Shown: positions 25,983 through 39,363 of the stretch, piece by piece | Layout: each line of letters begins with the position of its first letter | Position numbering within the stretch: the stretch's first letter is position 1 | Assembly (NCBI RefSeq): GCF_016925495.1 | Contig: NZ_CP070491.1 | Span: 1,798,001 to 1,862,000 of the forward strand | Direction of reading: 5' to 3' | DNA length: 64,000 nt | Origin: Methylococcus sp. EFPC2 | Lineage (GTDB): Bacteria > Pseudomonadota > Gammaproteobacteria > Methylococcales > Methylococcaceae | The notes under the pieces: model-generated | What the model saw: the letters and a program-made list of their open reading frames with translations, nothing else | Told to the model about the DNA's origin: nothing | The model's database searches: none | Translations under genes and position numbers: made by a program

Positions 25983-26282
25983 ATGAGGATCAAGTCAGAC
26001 AGAAACGACAATGCCACCGGGAGTTCGGCTACGAATGGAGAACAATTTCCATCGGCCCGTTATTTCCAAGTGCATTTCGAATACCTGGAAAACTTGCTTG
26101 GCGAAACCCGTGCCTGCCTGGACGCTCTCAAGCGGCAGGTCGCGACCGTGCATCAGGGAGAGGGCGTCGATACGGCGGTTGTCGGATCGCCAAGCGGCGC
26201 GTATTCGGCCAACAGCGGGCAGCAGGTGGCCTTGCGGGGCAGCCAGCGCGGACGTCGTACGGGAAACGTGAAAAGCTCATGA
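25983..26282 (+). CDS. small protein before tonB, function unknown (99 aa)
   Basis: Preceded by one of the strongest ribosome sites in the window (AAAGGAGGAAG, 25969-25979). The stop overlaps the tonB start (ATGA at 26279), so it is very probably translated and coupled to tonB. The N-terminus is polar (KSDRNDNATGSSATNG). A helix (YFQVHFEYLENLLGETRACLDALKRQ split over about 28-53) with one Cys follows, and the tail is Gly/Arg/Ser-rich. No signal peptide or membrane segment. I do not recognise it. The 150 bp between the element and this gene hold a small palindrome (CGCAAAATTTTTTGCG, about 25900-25915). Confidence 0.65.
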   Translation: MRIKSDRNDNATGSSATNGEQFPSARYFQVHFEYLENLLGETRACLDALKRQVATVHQGEGVDTAVVGSPSGAYSANSGQQVALRGSQRGRRTGNVKSS

Positions 26283-27022
26283 GCCTTTGTTTTCTTCCCA
26301 CCGGACCTCAGCCGGATTCCATGCCCGTACCATTGGGCGCCGGCATGCTGCCTAATTCCTGGCGGCGTACCCTCGGCGTAGCGAGCGCAGCGCTAGTAGC
26401 GGCGACCCTCCATGGACTGGTTTTCCTGTGGTACATGAACCGGCCGGCGCCTGTGCCCCTGATAGCGGCGGCGCCTCTGCCGATGATCGATATCGCCCTG
26501 GCGGCACCGGCGTCGCCCCAGGTGGTCCAGCCCGCGCCGACACCGCCGGAGCCCCCAAAACCGGAGAAGAAGCCGGATCCCGCCCCAGTAAAGAAAGCCA
26601 AGCCCAAACCGAAGCCTGTCCCCAAGGAGCCGGTGGCCAAGCGGGCAGAAGTTCAGGAAGAAGTGCGCGAAACGGCTCCGCCGACTCCCGCCCCACCTGC
26701 GCCGGTAAAGGCGGAAGCCGCGTCCCCGCATAACGAGGTGTACACCCCTGCCAGTTCGACGGCCGATTATCTGAACAATCCCCGCCCGGTGTACCCCTCG
26801 ATCGCCCGCAGCCGGCACTGGGAAGGCCTGGTTCTGCTGCGGGTGTACGTGAGTCCGGACGGACACGCGATGGAGGTCAACGTACAACGCAGCAGCGGCC
26901 ACGAGGTGCTGGACGAATCGGCGCTGGAAGCGGTACGCAAATGGAAGTTCGTGCCGGCCAAGCGTGGCGATGTGGCTCAGGCCAGTTGGGTGACCGTGCC
27001 CATCGAATTCGAGTTGCGCTGA
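26279..27022 (+). CDS. tonB: TonB energy-transducing protein
   Basis: Spans the periplasm to transmit proton-motive force from ExbB/ExbD to outer-membrane receptors. One N-terminal membrane helix at about 36-54 (AALVAATLHGLVFLWYM) carries the conserved His. A Pro/Lys-rich spacer spans about 80-140, and the C-terminal TonB domain about 165-247 (YPSIARSRHWEGLVLLRVYVSPDG, KWKFVPAKR). Length is normal. It leads exbB and exbD and presumably serves the receptor encoded upstream. A shorter start (MPVPLG) is possible, but the coupled ATG 26279 is preferred. Confidence 0.92.
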   Translation: MSLCFLPTGPQPDSMPVPLGAGMLPNSWRRTLGVASAALVAATLHGLVFLWYMNRPAPVPLIAAAPLPMIDIALAAPASPQVVQPAPTPPEPPKPEKKPDPAPVKKAKPKPKPVPKEPVAKRAEVQEEVRETAPPTPAPPAPVKAEAASPHNEVYTPASSTADYLNNPRPVYPSIARSRHWEGLVLLRVYVSPDGHAMEVNVQRSSGHEVLDESALEAVRKWKFVPAKRGDVAQASWVTVPIEFELR

Positions 27023-27155
27023 GAACGGACTTTGGTCGGGTGGCTTAGACGCATGTCGGCGACTATCAGACCTCAGTCAGCCGTCTTCCGGCACGCCACC
27101 GGCCAGCCAATCGGAAATCCATAGATTAAGAAACGTTTAATAAGAGGAGGCTATC

Positions 27156-27836
27156 TTGGAAATATCGGAAACCGCTATCGTCGACGGGACGCTGTGTGCG
27201 CTCGGCTGTTTTTCCCTGCTGACCTGGAGCGTGATCTTGCTCAAGGCCGGCGAGGTCATCCTGAGCAAACTGCGCAATCACCGCTACATCAAGCAATTCG
27301 TGTCGGGAGAGGATAAGCTGCCCGACGGCCCGGACTCCGACCGTATACCGGCGGGACGGGTGCTTCAGGCCGGCAGAGCCACCCTGGCCAAGGCGAGCCT
27401 ACATCTCAGCCTGAACCCGGATCATCATGAAGCGTGGTACGAGTTGATTGAACGCGCCATGCGCCAGCAGATCCTGAAGGAAAAGGCGCGCATGGAATCC
27501 GGTCTGGGCTGGCTGGCCAGCATAGGCAGCACCTCGCCCTTCGTCGGATTGTTCGGCACCGTCTGGGGCATCATGCATGCGCTCAAGGATATCGGCGCAA
27601 ACGGCAACGCCAGCCTGGAAGTGGTAGCCGGCCCCATTGGCGAGGCGCTGATCGCCACCGCGCTCGGCATCGCCGTCGCGATCCCGGCGGTGATCGCCTA
27701 CAACTTCTTCCTCCGGCAGAACCGGCGCATCATCGCCACGCTGGACCATTTCGCCAGCGACTTTCTGCATTCCTCGCTGGAAAGCCATTTGATGCAAACC
27801 ACGGTGAACGAACATGGCCGTACAGTTACCGAGTGA
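27156..27836 (+). CDS. exbB: ExbB/MotA/TolQ-type proton channel protein
   Basis: Inner-membrane part of the TonB motor. TTG start at 27156 follows GAGGAGG (27144-27150). The 226-aa protein has three helices (about 13-32, 125-150, 165-190) and the conserved segment LGWLASIGSTSPFVGLFGTV and GEALIATALGIAVAIPAV. Its end overlaps exbD by 23 bp, so the two are co-translated. Confidence 0.92.
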   Translation: MEISETAIVDGTLCALGCFSLLTWSVILLKAGEVILSKLRNHRYIKQFVSGEDKLPDGPDSDRIPAGRVLQAGRATLAKASLHLSLNPDHHEAWYELIERAMRQQILKEKARMESGLGWLASIGSTSPFVGLFGTVWGIMHALKDIGANGNASLEVVAGPIGEALIATALGIAVAIPAVIAYNFFLRQNRRIIATLDHFASDFLHSSLESHLMQTTVNEHGRTVTE

Positions 27837-28224
27837 GGACGAGGGCGGGGAAATGAGCGAGATCAACGTCACGCCCCTGGTGGATGTGATGTTGGTATTG
27901 CTGGTCGTATTCATCGTGACCGCGCCGCTGTTGACGCAAGTCGTGAAGGTCAAACTGCCCAAGACCGAACAAACGGAGCCCGCGCCGGATCAGCACGTCG
28001 CCATCCTCAGCATCAATGCGCAGGGACAGCCCGCGCTGGATGACAGGCCGGTGCCGCTGGAATCCCTGGAGGCGGAACTCAAAACCCTGCAGGAACGCGA
28101 CCCCGAGATCAGTGTGCAGTTGCAGGCCGACCGTGCCGCGGTGTTCGATGCCGTGGCCAAGGTGATGGCCGGTGCCCAGCGGTCGGGAATCGGCAAACTG
28201 TCATTCGTCACCGTGCAGCAGTAG
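27814..28224 (+). CDS. exbD: ExbD/TolR-type biopolymer transport protein
   Basis: 136 aa with a short cytoplasmic start, one membrane helix at about 22-42 (INVTPLVDVMLVLLVVFIVT) containing the proton-relay Asp of LVDVMLVL, and a periplasmic domain. It overlaps exbB and precedes the outer-membrane factor gene by 18 bp, so the motor and the efflux-like genes probably share a transcript. Confidence 0.92.
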   Translation: MAVQLPSEDEGGEMSEINVTPLVDVMLVLLVVFIVTAPLLTQVVKVKLPKTEQTEPAPDQHVAILSINAQGQPALDDRPVPLESLEAELKTLQERDPEISVQLQADRAAVFDAVAKVMAGAQRSGIGKLSFVTVQQ

Positions 28225-28242
28225 CACTCGAGGCTTGCGACC

Positions 28243-29685
28243 ATGACCCGGCCTGGGGCTAGGCGTGCCTGCCTGCCCTTACTTATGCTGCTGACCGCCT
28301 GCGGTTCCTCGCCCGAGCGCAGGCTCCAGGATGTCGGTGTCACGCTCCCGCCACGCTGGACCGGTGTGGCAGCACGATCGGCCGCCGTATCGACCGAGCA
28401 TCCACCGGTTGGAAAACAACTGGAGTCCACGGCGACCTCCGCTGCGCTCTCGGTGCCCGAGCATTGGCTCGACGGCTTTGCCGATCCATCCCTGAGCGCG
28501 CTGGTTCGGGAAGCCCTGCACGCCAACCTGGACTTGAAGGCCGCCGCGGCACGCGTGGAGGCCGCCCGCGAGCAGGTCGCGATCGATGGCGCCGGGCGCT
28601 GGCCGCAGTTGTCCTTCGCACCGGGATACGAGCGCACGCAGGTGCGTAACACCGGATTCGGGAGCACCGAATTTGGCGCCTTCCAGGCCTTGTTCAACTT
28701 GGATTGGGAACTGGATGTCTGGGGCCGCATCTTGGCCTCCCGCCAGGCGACCGGTTCCGAAGCGGCCGCGGTCGCCGCCGATTATTCCGCCGCGCGCCTT
28801 TCGCTGGCCGCCAGAACCGCCCAGAGCTACTTCGAACTGGCCGAGGCCCGGCTGCAGGCCGAGGTCGCCGAGCAATCCACACACGAACGCACGATCCTCG
28901 TGGAACTGGTGCGCGGTCGCTTCGCCCGCGGGCTTACCCGCGGCCTGGATCTGCGGTTGGCGCTGACCGACCTGGCGAATGCGGAAGCCCAGCAGGCGCA
29001 GGCGCACAACCGGGTTCAGGCGGCGGCCCGCAGACTGGAAGTGTTGCTGGGCCGATACCCCCAGGCCGAGCCCGGGGGGAGCATGCGCTTGCCGGAGCCG
29101 CCGGACGCGATCTCGGCCGGCCTGCCATCGCAGTTGCTGGAAAGGCGGCCTGATCTCAGCGCGGCATTCGAGCGCCTGCGAGCCTCCGATTCGCGGGTGG
29201 AAAGCGCGAAAAAGGCGCTGCTCCCGCGCATCACCCTGACCGCCACGGGCGGGACGCGCAGTGCGGCCCTGACCGAACTGGCCGATCCGCGTGCCGCGGC
29301 CTGGAACGTCGCCATGGGCTTGCTGCAGCCGGTGTTCACCGGTGGCCGGCTCAAGGCGGAGATACGGCTGAATGAAGCGCGCGCTGAAGAAGCCTACAAC
29401 CTTTACAAAAACACGGCGCTCAATGCCTTCCGCGAGGTCGAACAAACCTTGGCTGCCGAGGAATGGCTGCGGGAGCAGGAGCAAGCCTTGCGGGAAGCCG
29501 TCGAGCAGACGGAGCAGAGCCGCAAGCTGGCGGTGTATTCCTACCGGCACGGCTTCATCGAAATCCTTACTCTCCTGGACAGCTACCGCAGTACCCTGAA
29601 CGCACGGAGCGCCCACCTGGCGGCGAAGCGCCAATTGCTCAGCAACCGCATCGATTTATACCTGGCGCTGGGAGGCGGGGCATGA
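28243..29685 (+). CDS. NodT-family outer-membrane factor lipoprotein (480 aa)
   Basis: TolC-like trimeric outer-membrane channel of RND-type tripartite pumps. The lipobox LLTAC gives lipidated Cys20. Two repeated outer-membrane-efflux domains span about 70-270 and 290-475 (LDWELDVWGRI, RPDLSAAFERLRASDSRVESA, NLLQPVF-like GLLQPVFTGGRLKAE). It follows exbD closely and is followed by an adaptor gene. No inner-membrane pump gene is present, and the order OMF then adaptor is the reverse of the common one. Confidence 0.88.
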   Translation: MTRPGARRACLPLLMLLTACGSSPERRLQDVGVTLPPRWTGVAARSAAVSTEHPPVGKQLESTATSAALSVPEHWLDGFADPSLSALVREALHANLDLKAAAARVEAAREQVAIDGAGRWPQLSFAPGYERTQVRNTGFGSTEFGAFQALFNLDWELDVWGRILASRQATGSEAAAVAADYSAARLSLAARTAQSYFELAEARLQAEVAEQSTHERTILVELVRGRFARGLTRGLDLRLALTDLANAEAQQAQAHNRVQAAARRLEVLLGRYPQAEPGGSMRLPEPPDAISAGLPSQLLERRPDLSAAFERLRASDSRVESAKKALLPRITLTATGGTRSAALTELADPRAAAWNVAMGLLQPVFTGGRLKAEIRLNEARAEEAYNLYKNTALNAFREVEQTLAAEEWLREQEQALREAVEQTEQSRKLAVYSYRHGFIEILTLLDSYRSTLNARSAHLAAKRQLLSNRIDLYLALGGGA

Positions 29686-29803
29686 ATGGGCGGTCTTTGG
29701 CGGCAGCCGACCAGGCGCCAAGGAGCTCCCTGCCAACGGACCGGCATGGAGCCGCCGATTCCTTCGCTTTCGCCGCACCTAAGGCCGCCCCGTCCCGAAT
29801 CTT

Positions 29804-31021
29804 ATGTCCTTAAAGCTGAAAACTCTCTTACCCGCCGTCGTGCTTCTGTCCGGCGGCGTCGGGGCGTGGGCGCTCGTCGCTCATCGGCCCGAGGTGGCAA
29901 ACCAGGCGCCGGCGAGCGAGCCGCCCCTGGTCACCGTCGTGCAGTTGCAACCCCAGACACTGAAACTGAACGTCCGTACCCAGGGCGTGGTGAAGGCGCG
30001 CAGCGAAATCGACTGGGTGACGGAAGTCGGCGGAAAAGTGGTGCAGATGAACCGCGATCTGCTGGTCGGCGCTTACTTCGAGGCCGGCTCCTTGCTGTTG
30101 ACGATAGACCCCCGCGACTACGACTACGCCATTACCGCCGCCGCCGCCGCCGTCGCCGAAGCCCACCGACTGGTGTTGTTCGAGGAGGCTCAGGCCGAGC
30201 AGGCCGAAAGCGAGTGGAAGGCCCTGGGCGAGGGCAAACCCACCCCCCTGACCCTGCACGGACCGCAACTCGCGGAGGCGCGTGCCAAGCTGAAAGCCGC
30301 CGAGGCCGATCTGGCCAAGGCGAAGCTGCGCCGCAGCCGCTGCGAGCTGCGCGCGCCCTTCGCCGGCAGGGTGCTGCAAAGAAACGTCGGACTGGGCCAA
30401 TACGTTCAGGCGGGTGAAAAGCTGGCGCGGATCTATGCCACGGATGTCGCGGAAATCCGCCTGCCGGTGAACGCCGATCAGCTCGCCTATCTCGACCTGC
30501 CCATCCTCCCGCGCGGCGAGCCCTCTGCGCAAAGCCCCCGCGTGGTGCTGAGTGCGGAGGTGAACGGCAACCTGCAGCATTGGGAGGGGCGTTTGGCCCG
30601 GACCGAAGGAGCCGTGGACGAGGCTACGGGCTTGCTGCACGTCATCGCCGAGGTGACGCAACCCCATCCGCCCAAAGACATCCGTCCTCCCTTGCTTCCC
30701 GGTTTGTTCGTGCAGGCAGAGATCGAAGGACGAGAACGGGCCGGCTTGTTCGTCCTGCCGGCCGCCGGTCTAAACGCGCTGCAGGAGGCCTTGCTGGTCG
30801 ACGAGCAAGGGCGATTGCATATCCACCGGGTGGACGTGTTGCGCCGCGAAGCGGACCGCGTCCTGGTGAAAGGGGGGCTGAACGCCGGCGACCGATTGGT
30901 GGTCGATGGCGTACCGGTTCCGGTCGAGGGAATGAAAGTCAGACTTGCGGCCGAAGACTCGAAACCGCGGGAAGAAAAAAGGGCGGCCGGTCCCTATCCG
31001 GAAAGTGTCGTGAAGCAATAA
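29804..31021 (+). CDS. RND efflux periplasmic adaptor (HlyD/MFP family, 405 aa)
   Basis: Membrane-fusion protein linking an inner-membrane RND pump to an outer-membrane factor. N-terminal hydrophobic anchor (about 5-25), lipoyl/barrel-sandwich halves (VNV-like LKLNVRTQGVVKARSEIDW and later RAPFAGRVLQRNVGLGQYV), a coiled-coil hairpin of about 110-175, and a beta-barrel end. ATG 29804 is used, without a strong ribosome site. The gene is followed by convergent guaA, so an RND pump must be encoded elsewhere if this adaptor works in a pump. Confidence 0.88.
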   Translation: MSLKLKTLLPAVVLLSGGVGAWALVAHRPEVANQAPASEPPLVTVVQLQPQTLKLNVRTQGVVKARSEIDWVTEVGGKVVQMNRDLLVGAYFEAGSLLLTIDPRDYDYAITAAAAAVAEAHRLVLFEEAQAEQAESEWKALGEGKPTPLTLHGPQLAEARAKLKAAEADLAKAKLRRSRCELRAPFAGRVLQRNVGLGQYVQAGEKLARIYATDVAEIRLPVNADQLAYLDLPILPRGEPSAQSPRVVLSAEVNGNLQHWEGRLARTEGAVDEATGLLHVIAEVTQPHPPKDIRPPLLPGLFVQAEIEGRERAGLFVLPAAGLNALQEALLVDEQGRLHIHRVDVLRREADRVLVKGGLNAGDRLVVDGVPVPVEGMKVRLAAEDSKPREEKRAAGPYPESVVKQ

Positions 31022-31083
31022 GCCGCCGGCCCCGTATTTCCCGGAGCGAGCGAGCGGCAGGAAGAACGAACCGAAAGCCGGAA

Positions 31084-32658
31084 CTACTCCCACTCGATGG
31101 TCGCCGGCGGCTTGCCGGAGATGTCGTAAGTGACGCGCGAAATGCCCGGCACTTCGTTGATGATGCGCCGCGAGACGAGATCGAGAAACTCGTAGGGCAG
31201 ATGCGCCCAGTGCGCGGTCATGAAATCCACCGTCTCCACGGCCCGGAGCGCGATGACATAATCGTAGCGGCGGCCGTCGCCCATCACGCCGACCGAGCGC
31301 ACCGGCAGGAATACCGCGAAGGCCTGGCTGGTCTTGTCGTAAAGCTCGTGGCGATAGAGTTCTTCGATGAAGATGGCGTCGGCCCGGCGCAGCAGATCGG
31401 CGTATTCCTTCTCGACCTCGCCCAGGATACGCACACCCAGGCCAGGCCCCGGGAAGGGATGGCGGTTTATCATCTCCGAAGGCAGGCCCAACTCCAGGCC
31501 GATCTGCCTCACTTCGTCCTTGAACAGTTCGCGCAGAGGCTCGATGAGTTCGAGCTTCATGTCCTCGGGCAGGCCGCCCACATTGTGATGCGACTTGATC
31601 ACATGCGCCTTGCCGGTCTTGGAGCCGGCCGATTCGATCACGTCGGGGTATATGGTCCCCTGAGCCAGCCAGCGGGCATCGGTCAGTTTGGCCGCCTCCT
31701 CGTCGAAGATCTCGACGAACAGCCCGCCGATGATCTTGCGCTTGCGCTCGGGATCGGCCACGCCTTTGAGCGCCTCGAAATAGCGCGCCTCGGCATTCAC
31801 CCTGAGAACCTTCACGCCCATGTGTTCGGTGAAAGTCGCCATCACCTGGTCGCCTTCGTGCAGACGCAACAAGCCCGTGTCGACGAACACGCAGGTGAGC
31901 TGGTCGCCGATGGCCAGATGCAGGAGCGCCGCCACTACCGAGGAATCCACCCCGCCGGAAAGCCCCAGGATGACTTGATCCTGTCCGACCTTTTCACGGA
32001 TGTGAGCGATGCTGTCTTCGATGATGTTGCGTGCCGTCCAGAGATTCGCGCAGTCGCAGATCCCGCGCACGAAACGCTCGATGATGCGCTGGCCCTGGCG
32101 GGTGTGGGTGACTTCGGGGTGGAATTGCAAGGCATAAAACCGCCGGTCCTCGTCGGCTATGCCGGCGATGGGCGCGCTGTCGGTACTCGCGATCAGCTTG
32201 AAGCCCGGTGGCAGCACGGTGACCTGGTCGCCATGGCTCATCCACACGTCGAGTATGCCGTAGCCTTCCGGCGTGGTGTGGTCTTCGATGTGGCGCAATA
32301 ACGCCGAATGGCCCCGCGCCCGCACCTGGGCGTAGCCGAACTCACGGTGTGCCACGCTTTCCACCTTGCCGCCGAGTTGCTCGGCCATGGTCTGCATGCC
32401 GTAGCAAATGCCGAGTACCGGCACACCCAGCCTGAACACCAGCTCCGGCGCGCGCGGGGTGTGCGCCTCGGTGACGGTCTCGGGGCCACCCGAGAGGATG
32501 ATGCCGCGCGGAGCAAACGAGCGTATATAGGCGTCGTCGCAATCCCAGGGGTGGATTTCGCAATAAACGCCGATCTCGCGGACCCGGCGGGCGATGAGCT
32601 GGGTGTACTGGGAACCGAAATCGAGGATGAGGATCTTGTGGGAGTGGATGTCTTGCAT
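31084..32658 (-). CDS. guaA: GMP synthase (glutamine-hydrolysing)
   Basis: Converts XMP, glutamine and ATP to GMP. The N-terminal class I glutamine amidotransferase domain has the nucleophile Cys in GICYGMQ (about 83-90). The ATP pyrophosphatase domain carries the P-loop SGGVDSS (about 235-241), and the GMP-synthase C domain ends TIEWE. The start at 32658 ([20 protein letters not shown]) gives 524 aa, the usual length. guaB lies 96 bp upstream on the same strand, the standard guaBA order. Confidence 0.96.
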   Translation of the reverse strand: MQDIHSHKILILDFGSQYTQLIARRVREIGVYCEIHPWDCDDAYIRSFAPRGIILSGGPETVTEAHTPRAPELVFRLGVPVLGICYGMQTMAEQLGGKVESVAHREFGYAQVRARGHSALLRHIEDHTTPEGYGILDVWMSHGDQVTVLPPGFKLIASTDSAPIAGIADEDRRFYALQFHPEVTHTRQGQRIIERFVRGICDCANLWTARNIIEDSIAHIREKVGQDQVILGLSGGVDSSVVAALLHLAIGDQLTCVFVDTGLLRLHEGDQVMATFTEHMGVKVLRVNAEARYFEALKGVADPERKRKIIGGLFVEIFDEEAAKLTDARWLAQGTIYPDVIESAGSKTGKAHVIKSHHNVGGLPEDMKLELIEPLRELFKDEVRQIGLELGLPSEMINRHPFPGPGLGVRILGEVEKEYADLLRRADAIFIEELYRHELYDKTSQAFAVFLPVRSVGVMGDGRRYDYVIALRAVETVDFMTAHWAHLPYEFLDLVSRRIINEVPGISRVTYDISGKPPATIEWE

Positions 32659-32754
32659 GGATGCTCCGCGAGCGGCGGCGAATGACGGTGGACCAGCTTG
32701 CACCGGCGATGTTGCCGGAATGTGACCGGCCGCGCGTAGCGGCCGGCCGGACGA

Positions 32755-34332
<1,578 letters not shown>

Positions 34333-35115
34333 TCAGGCGTTGCCGTGCAGTTCCTGATGCAGGGCGATGAATTCCTCGGTGAGCTTGTGGTCGGGTGCAT
34401 AGTGAATCAGCGGCTTGGAATCGCTGTGCGATTCACGCACCTTCACCGAGGGCGAAATCTTGCTCGCGAGCACCGGATGACCTTCCTGTATCAGTGCATC
34501 GACCAGTTGCTGCGGCAAGCTGGCGCGGCTCTGGAACTGGTTCACCACGATGCCCTCGACGGTCACATCCACATTGTGATCGGACTTGATCTCGGCCACC
34601 GTGTTCAGCAGGTTGTACAAAGCATCGCGCGAAAAGGCGTCGCAGTCGAAGGGAATCAGGCAGCGCTGCGCGGCCAGCAGGCCGGAACGGCTGTAGAAAT
34701 TGAGCACCGGCGGCGTGTCGATGTAGACGTGTTCGAAGCCGTGCAGGTTTTCCAGCGCCTCGCGCAATTTGAGGATCTTGTAGCGGGTCTCCAGGCGGCT
34801 TTGCAGACTCTCCAATTCCGGATGCGCGGGTATCACATACAGATTGGGGAAAGGCGTCTCGTGGATGATGTCTTCCAGCCCGCTGCCGCCGTTCTTGCCG
34901 AACAGGTTGATGCTCAGCACGTCCTTGAAGAAGCGGGCGAGGGTCTGGTCGGGGTCGCTGATCTTCTTGCCCAGCAGGTAATGCGTGGAATTGGCCTGCA
35001 CGTCCAGGTCGACCACCAAGGTCTTGCGCTCGTCGATGGCGCTGATGGCGGCCAGATTGCAGGTTATGGTCGATTTGCCGACGCCGCCTTTCTGATTGAA
35101 GATCACCCTGCGCAT
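34333..35115 (-). CDS. ParA/Soj-family P-loop ATPase, orphan (260 aa)
   Basis: Walker-type ATPase with deviant Walker [11 protein letters not shown] (about 7-16), the [11 protein letters not shown] switch, and IDTPP. The ParA fold is complete, but no parB or centromere-like repeats are adjacent, so it is not an ordinary chromosome-partition locus. Orphan ParA proteins position chemoreceptors, carboxysomes, plasmids or other cargo; the cargo here is unknown. It lies 114 bp upstream of guaB on the same strand and is divergent from leuS across a 120-bp promoter region. Confidence 0.8.
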   Translation of the reverse strand: MRRVIFNQKGGVGKSTITCNLAAISAIDERKTLVVDLDVQANSTHYLLGKKISDPDQTLARFFKDVLSINLFGKNGGSGLEDIIHETPFPNLYVIPAHPELESLQSRLETRYKILKLREALENLHGFEHVYIDTPPVLNFYSRSGLLAAQRCLIPFDCDAFSRDALYNLLNTVAEIKSDHNVDVTVEGIVVNQFQSRASLPQQLVDALIQEGHPVLASKISPSVKVRESHSDSKPLIHYAPDHKLTEEFIALHQELHGNA

Positions 35116-35217
35116 TTTACCCTCTTCATATAACCGGATACGTGATAAATCAGCCTGCCCTGGCGCGCCGCTTGCTTTGGATTTGCGCTGGGCTCGGGTA
35201 TTCTAACGCTTTTTTAA

Positions 35218-37767
<2,550 letters not shown>

Positions 37768-37773
37768 GCCACT

Positions 37774-38295
37774 ATGACGCGGCATACCGGTCTGAAAACC
37801 TGTTACGTGTTGGCCGCCCTACTGGCCCTGAATGCCTGCGGCTTCCATCTGCGAGGCTCCGGCGCCGAAGGCCTGGGACAGAACCTTTACCTGGATGGCA
37901 TCGCTCCGAACGATCCTTTCGTGGCGGACCTGAGCGACGCTCTAACGGTTGCGGGCGGCAAAAGGGCGGGCTCCGCCTTGCAGTCGGCCGGAGTGCTCCG
38001 TATCTATCGCGCCGTGCATAGCCGCCGCTCGCTGGTGCTGAGCCGTTTCGGCCGCAGCACCGAATTCGACCTCACTTTCCGGGTCGTGTTCGACGTGCGC
38101 TCGCCCAAGGGCGAGGTGATCCTCTCGCGCCAGGAGATCGAGGTCAAGCGCGACTATTTCAACGATCAGACCATACCGCTCGCACAGACCGCCGAAGAAG
38201 GCGTCATGCGGGCAGAGATGCAGAAAGAGGCTGCCGAGGCCCTACTGCGCCGCGCCGCGTTCGCCATCAAGAACAGCACCGCCCCGAAGTCGTGA
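37774..38295 (+). CDS. lptE: LPS-assembly lipoprotein LptE
   Basis: Outer-membrane lipoprotein that plugs the LptD translocon. Lipobox LNAC with Cys22, followed by GFHLRG, the family's conserved mature start. 173 aa. Located between leuS and holA with 6-bp spacing and a 4-bp overlap, the conserved gammaproteobacterial order. Confidence 0.93.
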   Translation: MTRHTGLKTCYVLAALLALNACGFHLRGSGAEGLGQNLYLDGIAPNDPFVADLSDALTVAGGKRAGSALQSAGVLRIYRAVHSRRSLVLSRFGRSTEFDLTFRVVFDVRSPKGEVILSRQEIEVKRDYFNDQTIPLAQTAEEGVMRAEMQKEAAEALLRRAAFAIKNSTAPKS

Positions 38296-39329
38296 AAATC
38301 AAACCGGAGCAGTTGGATGCCACGCTCAAGCGACAACTGGCACCGGTCTATCTCTTGTCGGGCGACGAGCCCCTGCAGCTGAACGAGGCGGCGGACGCCG
38401 TGCGATGCGCCGCGCTCGGGCGCGGTTACGAAAACCGCGAATTGTTTTACGCAGAAAGCGGTTTCGACTGGAACCGCCTACTGGAATCCGGCGGTTCGTT
38501 CTCCCTGTTCGGCGAATTGCGCGTCCTGGATCTAAGGCTACCCGGCAAGCCGGACAAGGACGGCGCCCAGGCGCTGCTCCGCTACGCCCAGCACCTGCCC
38601 GATGATGCCGTCCTCGTCGTCAGCCTGCCCAAACTGAGCGCGGCCGAGCAGAAAGCCGCCTGGTTCCAGACCCTGGAATCCAAAGGCGTGTTCGTGCAAA
38701 TCTGGCCCCTGGAAGGCGCACGCCTGATCGAATGGCTGGACCGGCGCATGGCGGGCCGCAATCTGCTGGCGGACCGTTCCGGCCTCGCCATCCTCGCCGC
38801 CCGCGTCGAGGGGAATCTGCTGGCCGCCGCCCAGGAAGTCGAAAAGCTTCATATCCTCTACGGCGAAGGACGCATCGAAGACGAACAGATACGCAAGGCC
38901 GTGGCCGACAGCGCCCGCTACGACGTCTACGACCTGGCGGAAGCCGCCATGCTGGGCCAGCTCCCGCGCGCGCAACGCATTTTGCAGGGCTTGAAGGCGG
39001 AAGGCGTGGCGTCTCCCGTCGTGCTCTGGGCGCTGGCTCGCGATGTGCGCACGCTGGCCGGCGTGCTAAACCTGACCGCCGGCGGCGAAAGCCAGGAATC
39101 CGCCTATGCCAAGCTGCGCATCTGGGACAAGCAAAAATCCGCCCTGAGCAAGGCGCTGCAGCGCCTGGACCGCCGCGACGTCGAAAACGCGCTGCTGGCA
39201 TGCGCCCGCGCCGACCGCATCATCAAAGGCCAGGCCGTCGGCGAGGCATGGAGCGCCCTGCTCGACATCTGTACGCTGTTGACCGGCAAAGCGCCGTTGA
39301 GCCGTTTCGTCGCCGCGGCCCTGGCCTGA
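38292..39329 (+). CDS. holA: DNA polymerase III subunit delta
   Basis: Opens the beta clamp within the clamp loader. GTG start at 38292 overlaps the lptE stop. N-terminal AAA-like fold begins KIKPEQLDATLKRQLAPVYLLSGDEPLQ; three domains in 345 aa as usual. Follows lptE as in most relatives. Confidence 0.93.
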   Translation: MKIKPEQLDATLKRQLAPVYLLSGDEPLQLNEAADAVRCAALGRGYENRELFYAESGFDWNRLLESGGSFSLFGELRVLDLRLPGKPDKDGAQALLRYAQHLPDDAVLVVSLPKLSAAEQKAAWFQTLESKGVFVQIWPLEGARLIEWLDRRMAGRNLLADRSGLAILAARVEGNLLAAAQEVEKLHILYGEGRIEDEQIRKAVADSARYDVYDLAEAAMLGQLPRAQRILQGLKAEGVASPVVLWALARDVRTLAGVLNLTAGGESQESAYAKLRIWDKQKSALSKALQRLDRRDVENALLACARADRIIKGQAVGEAWSALLDICTLLTGKAPLSRFVAAALA

Positions 39330-39363
39330 CCCCGCCCGTTTTGCACCCTCCTAGGCTGAGCTC

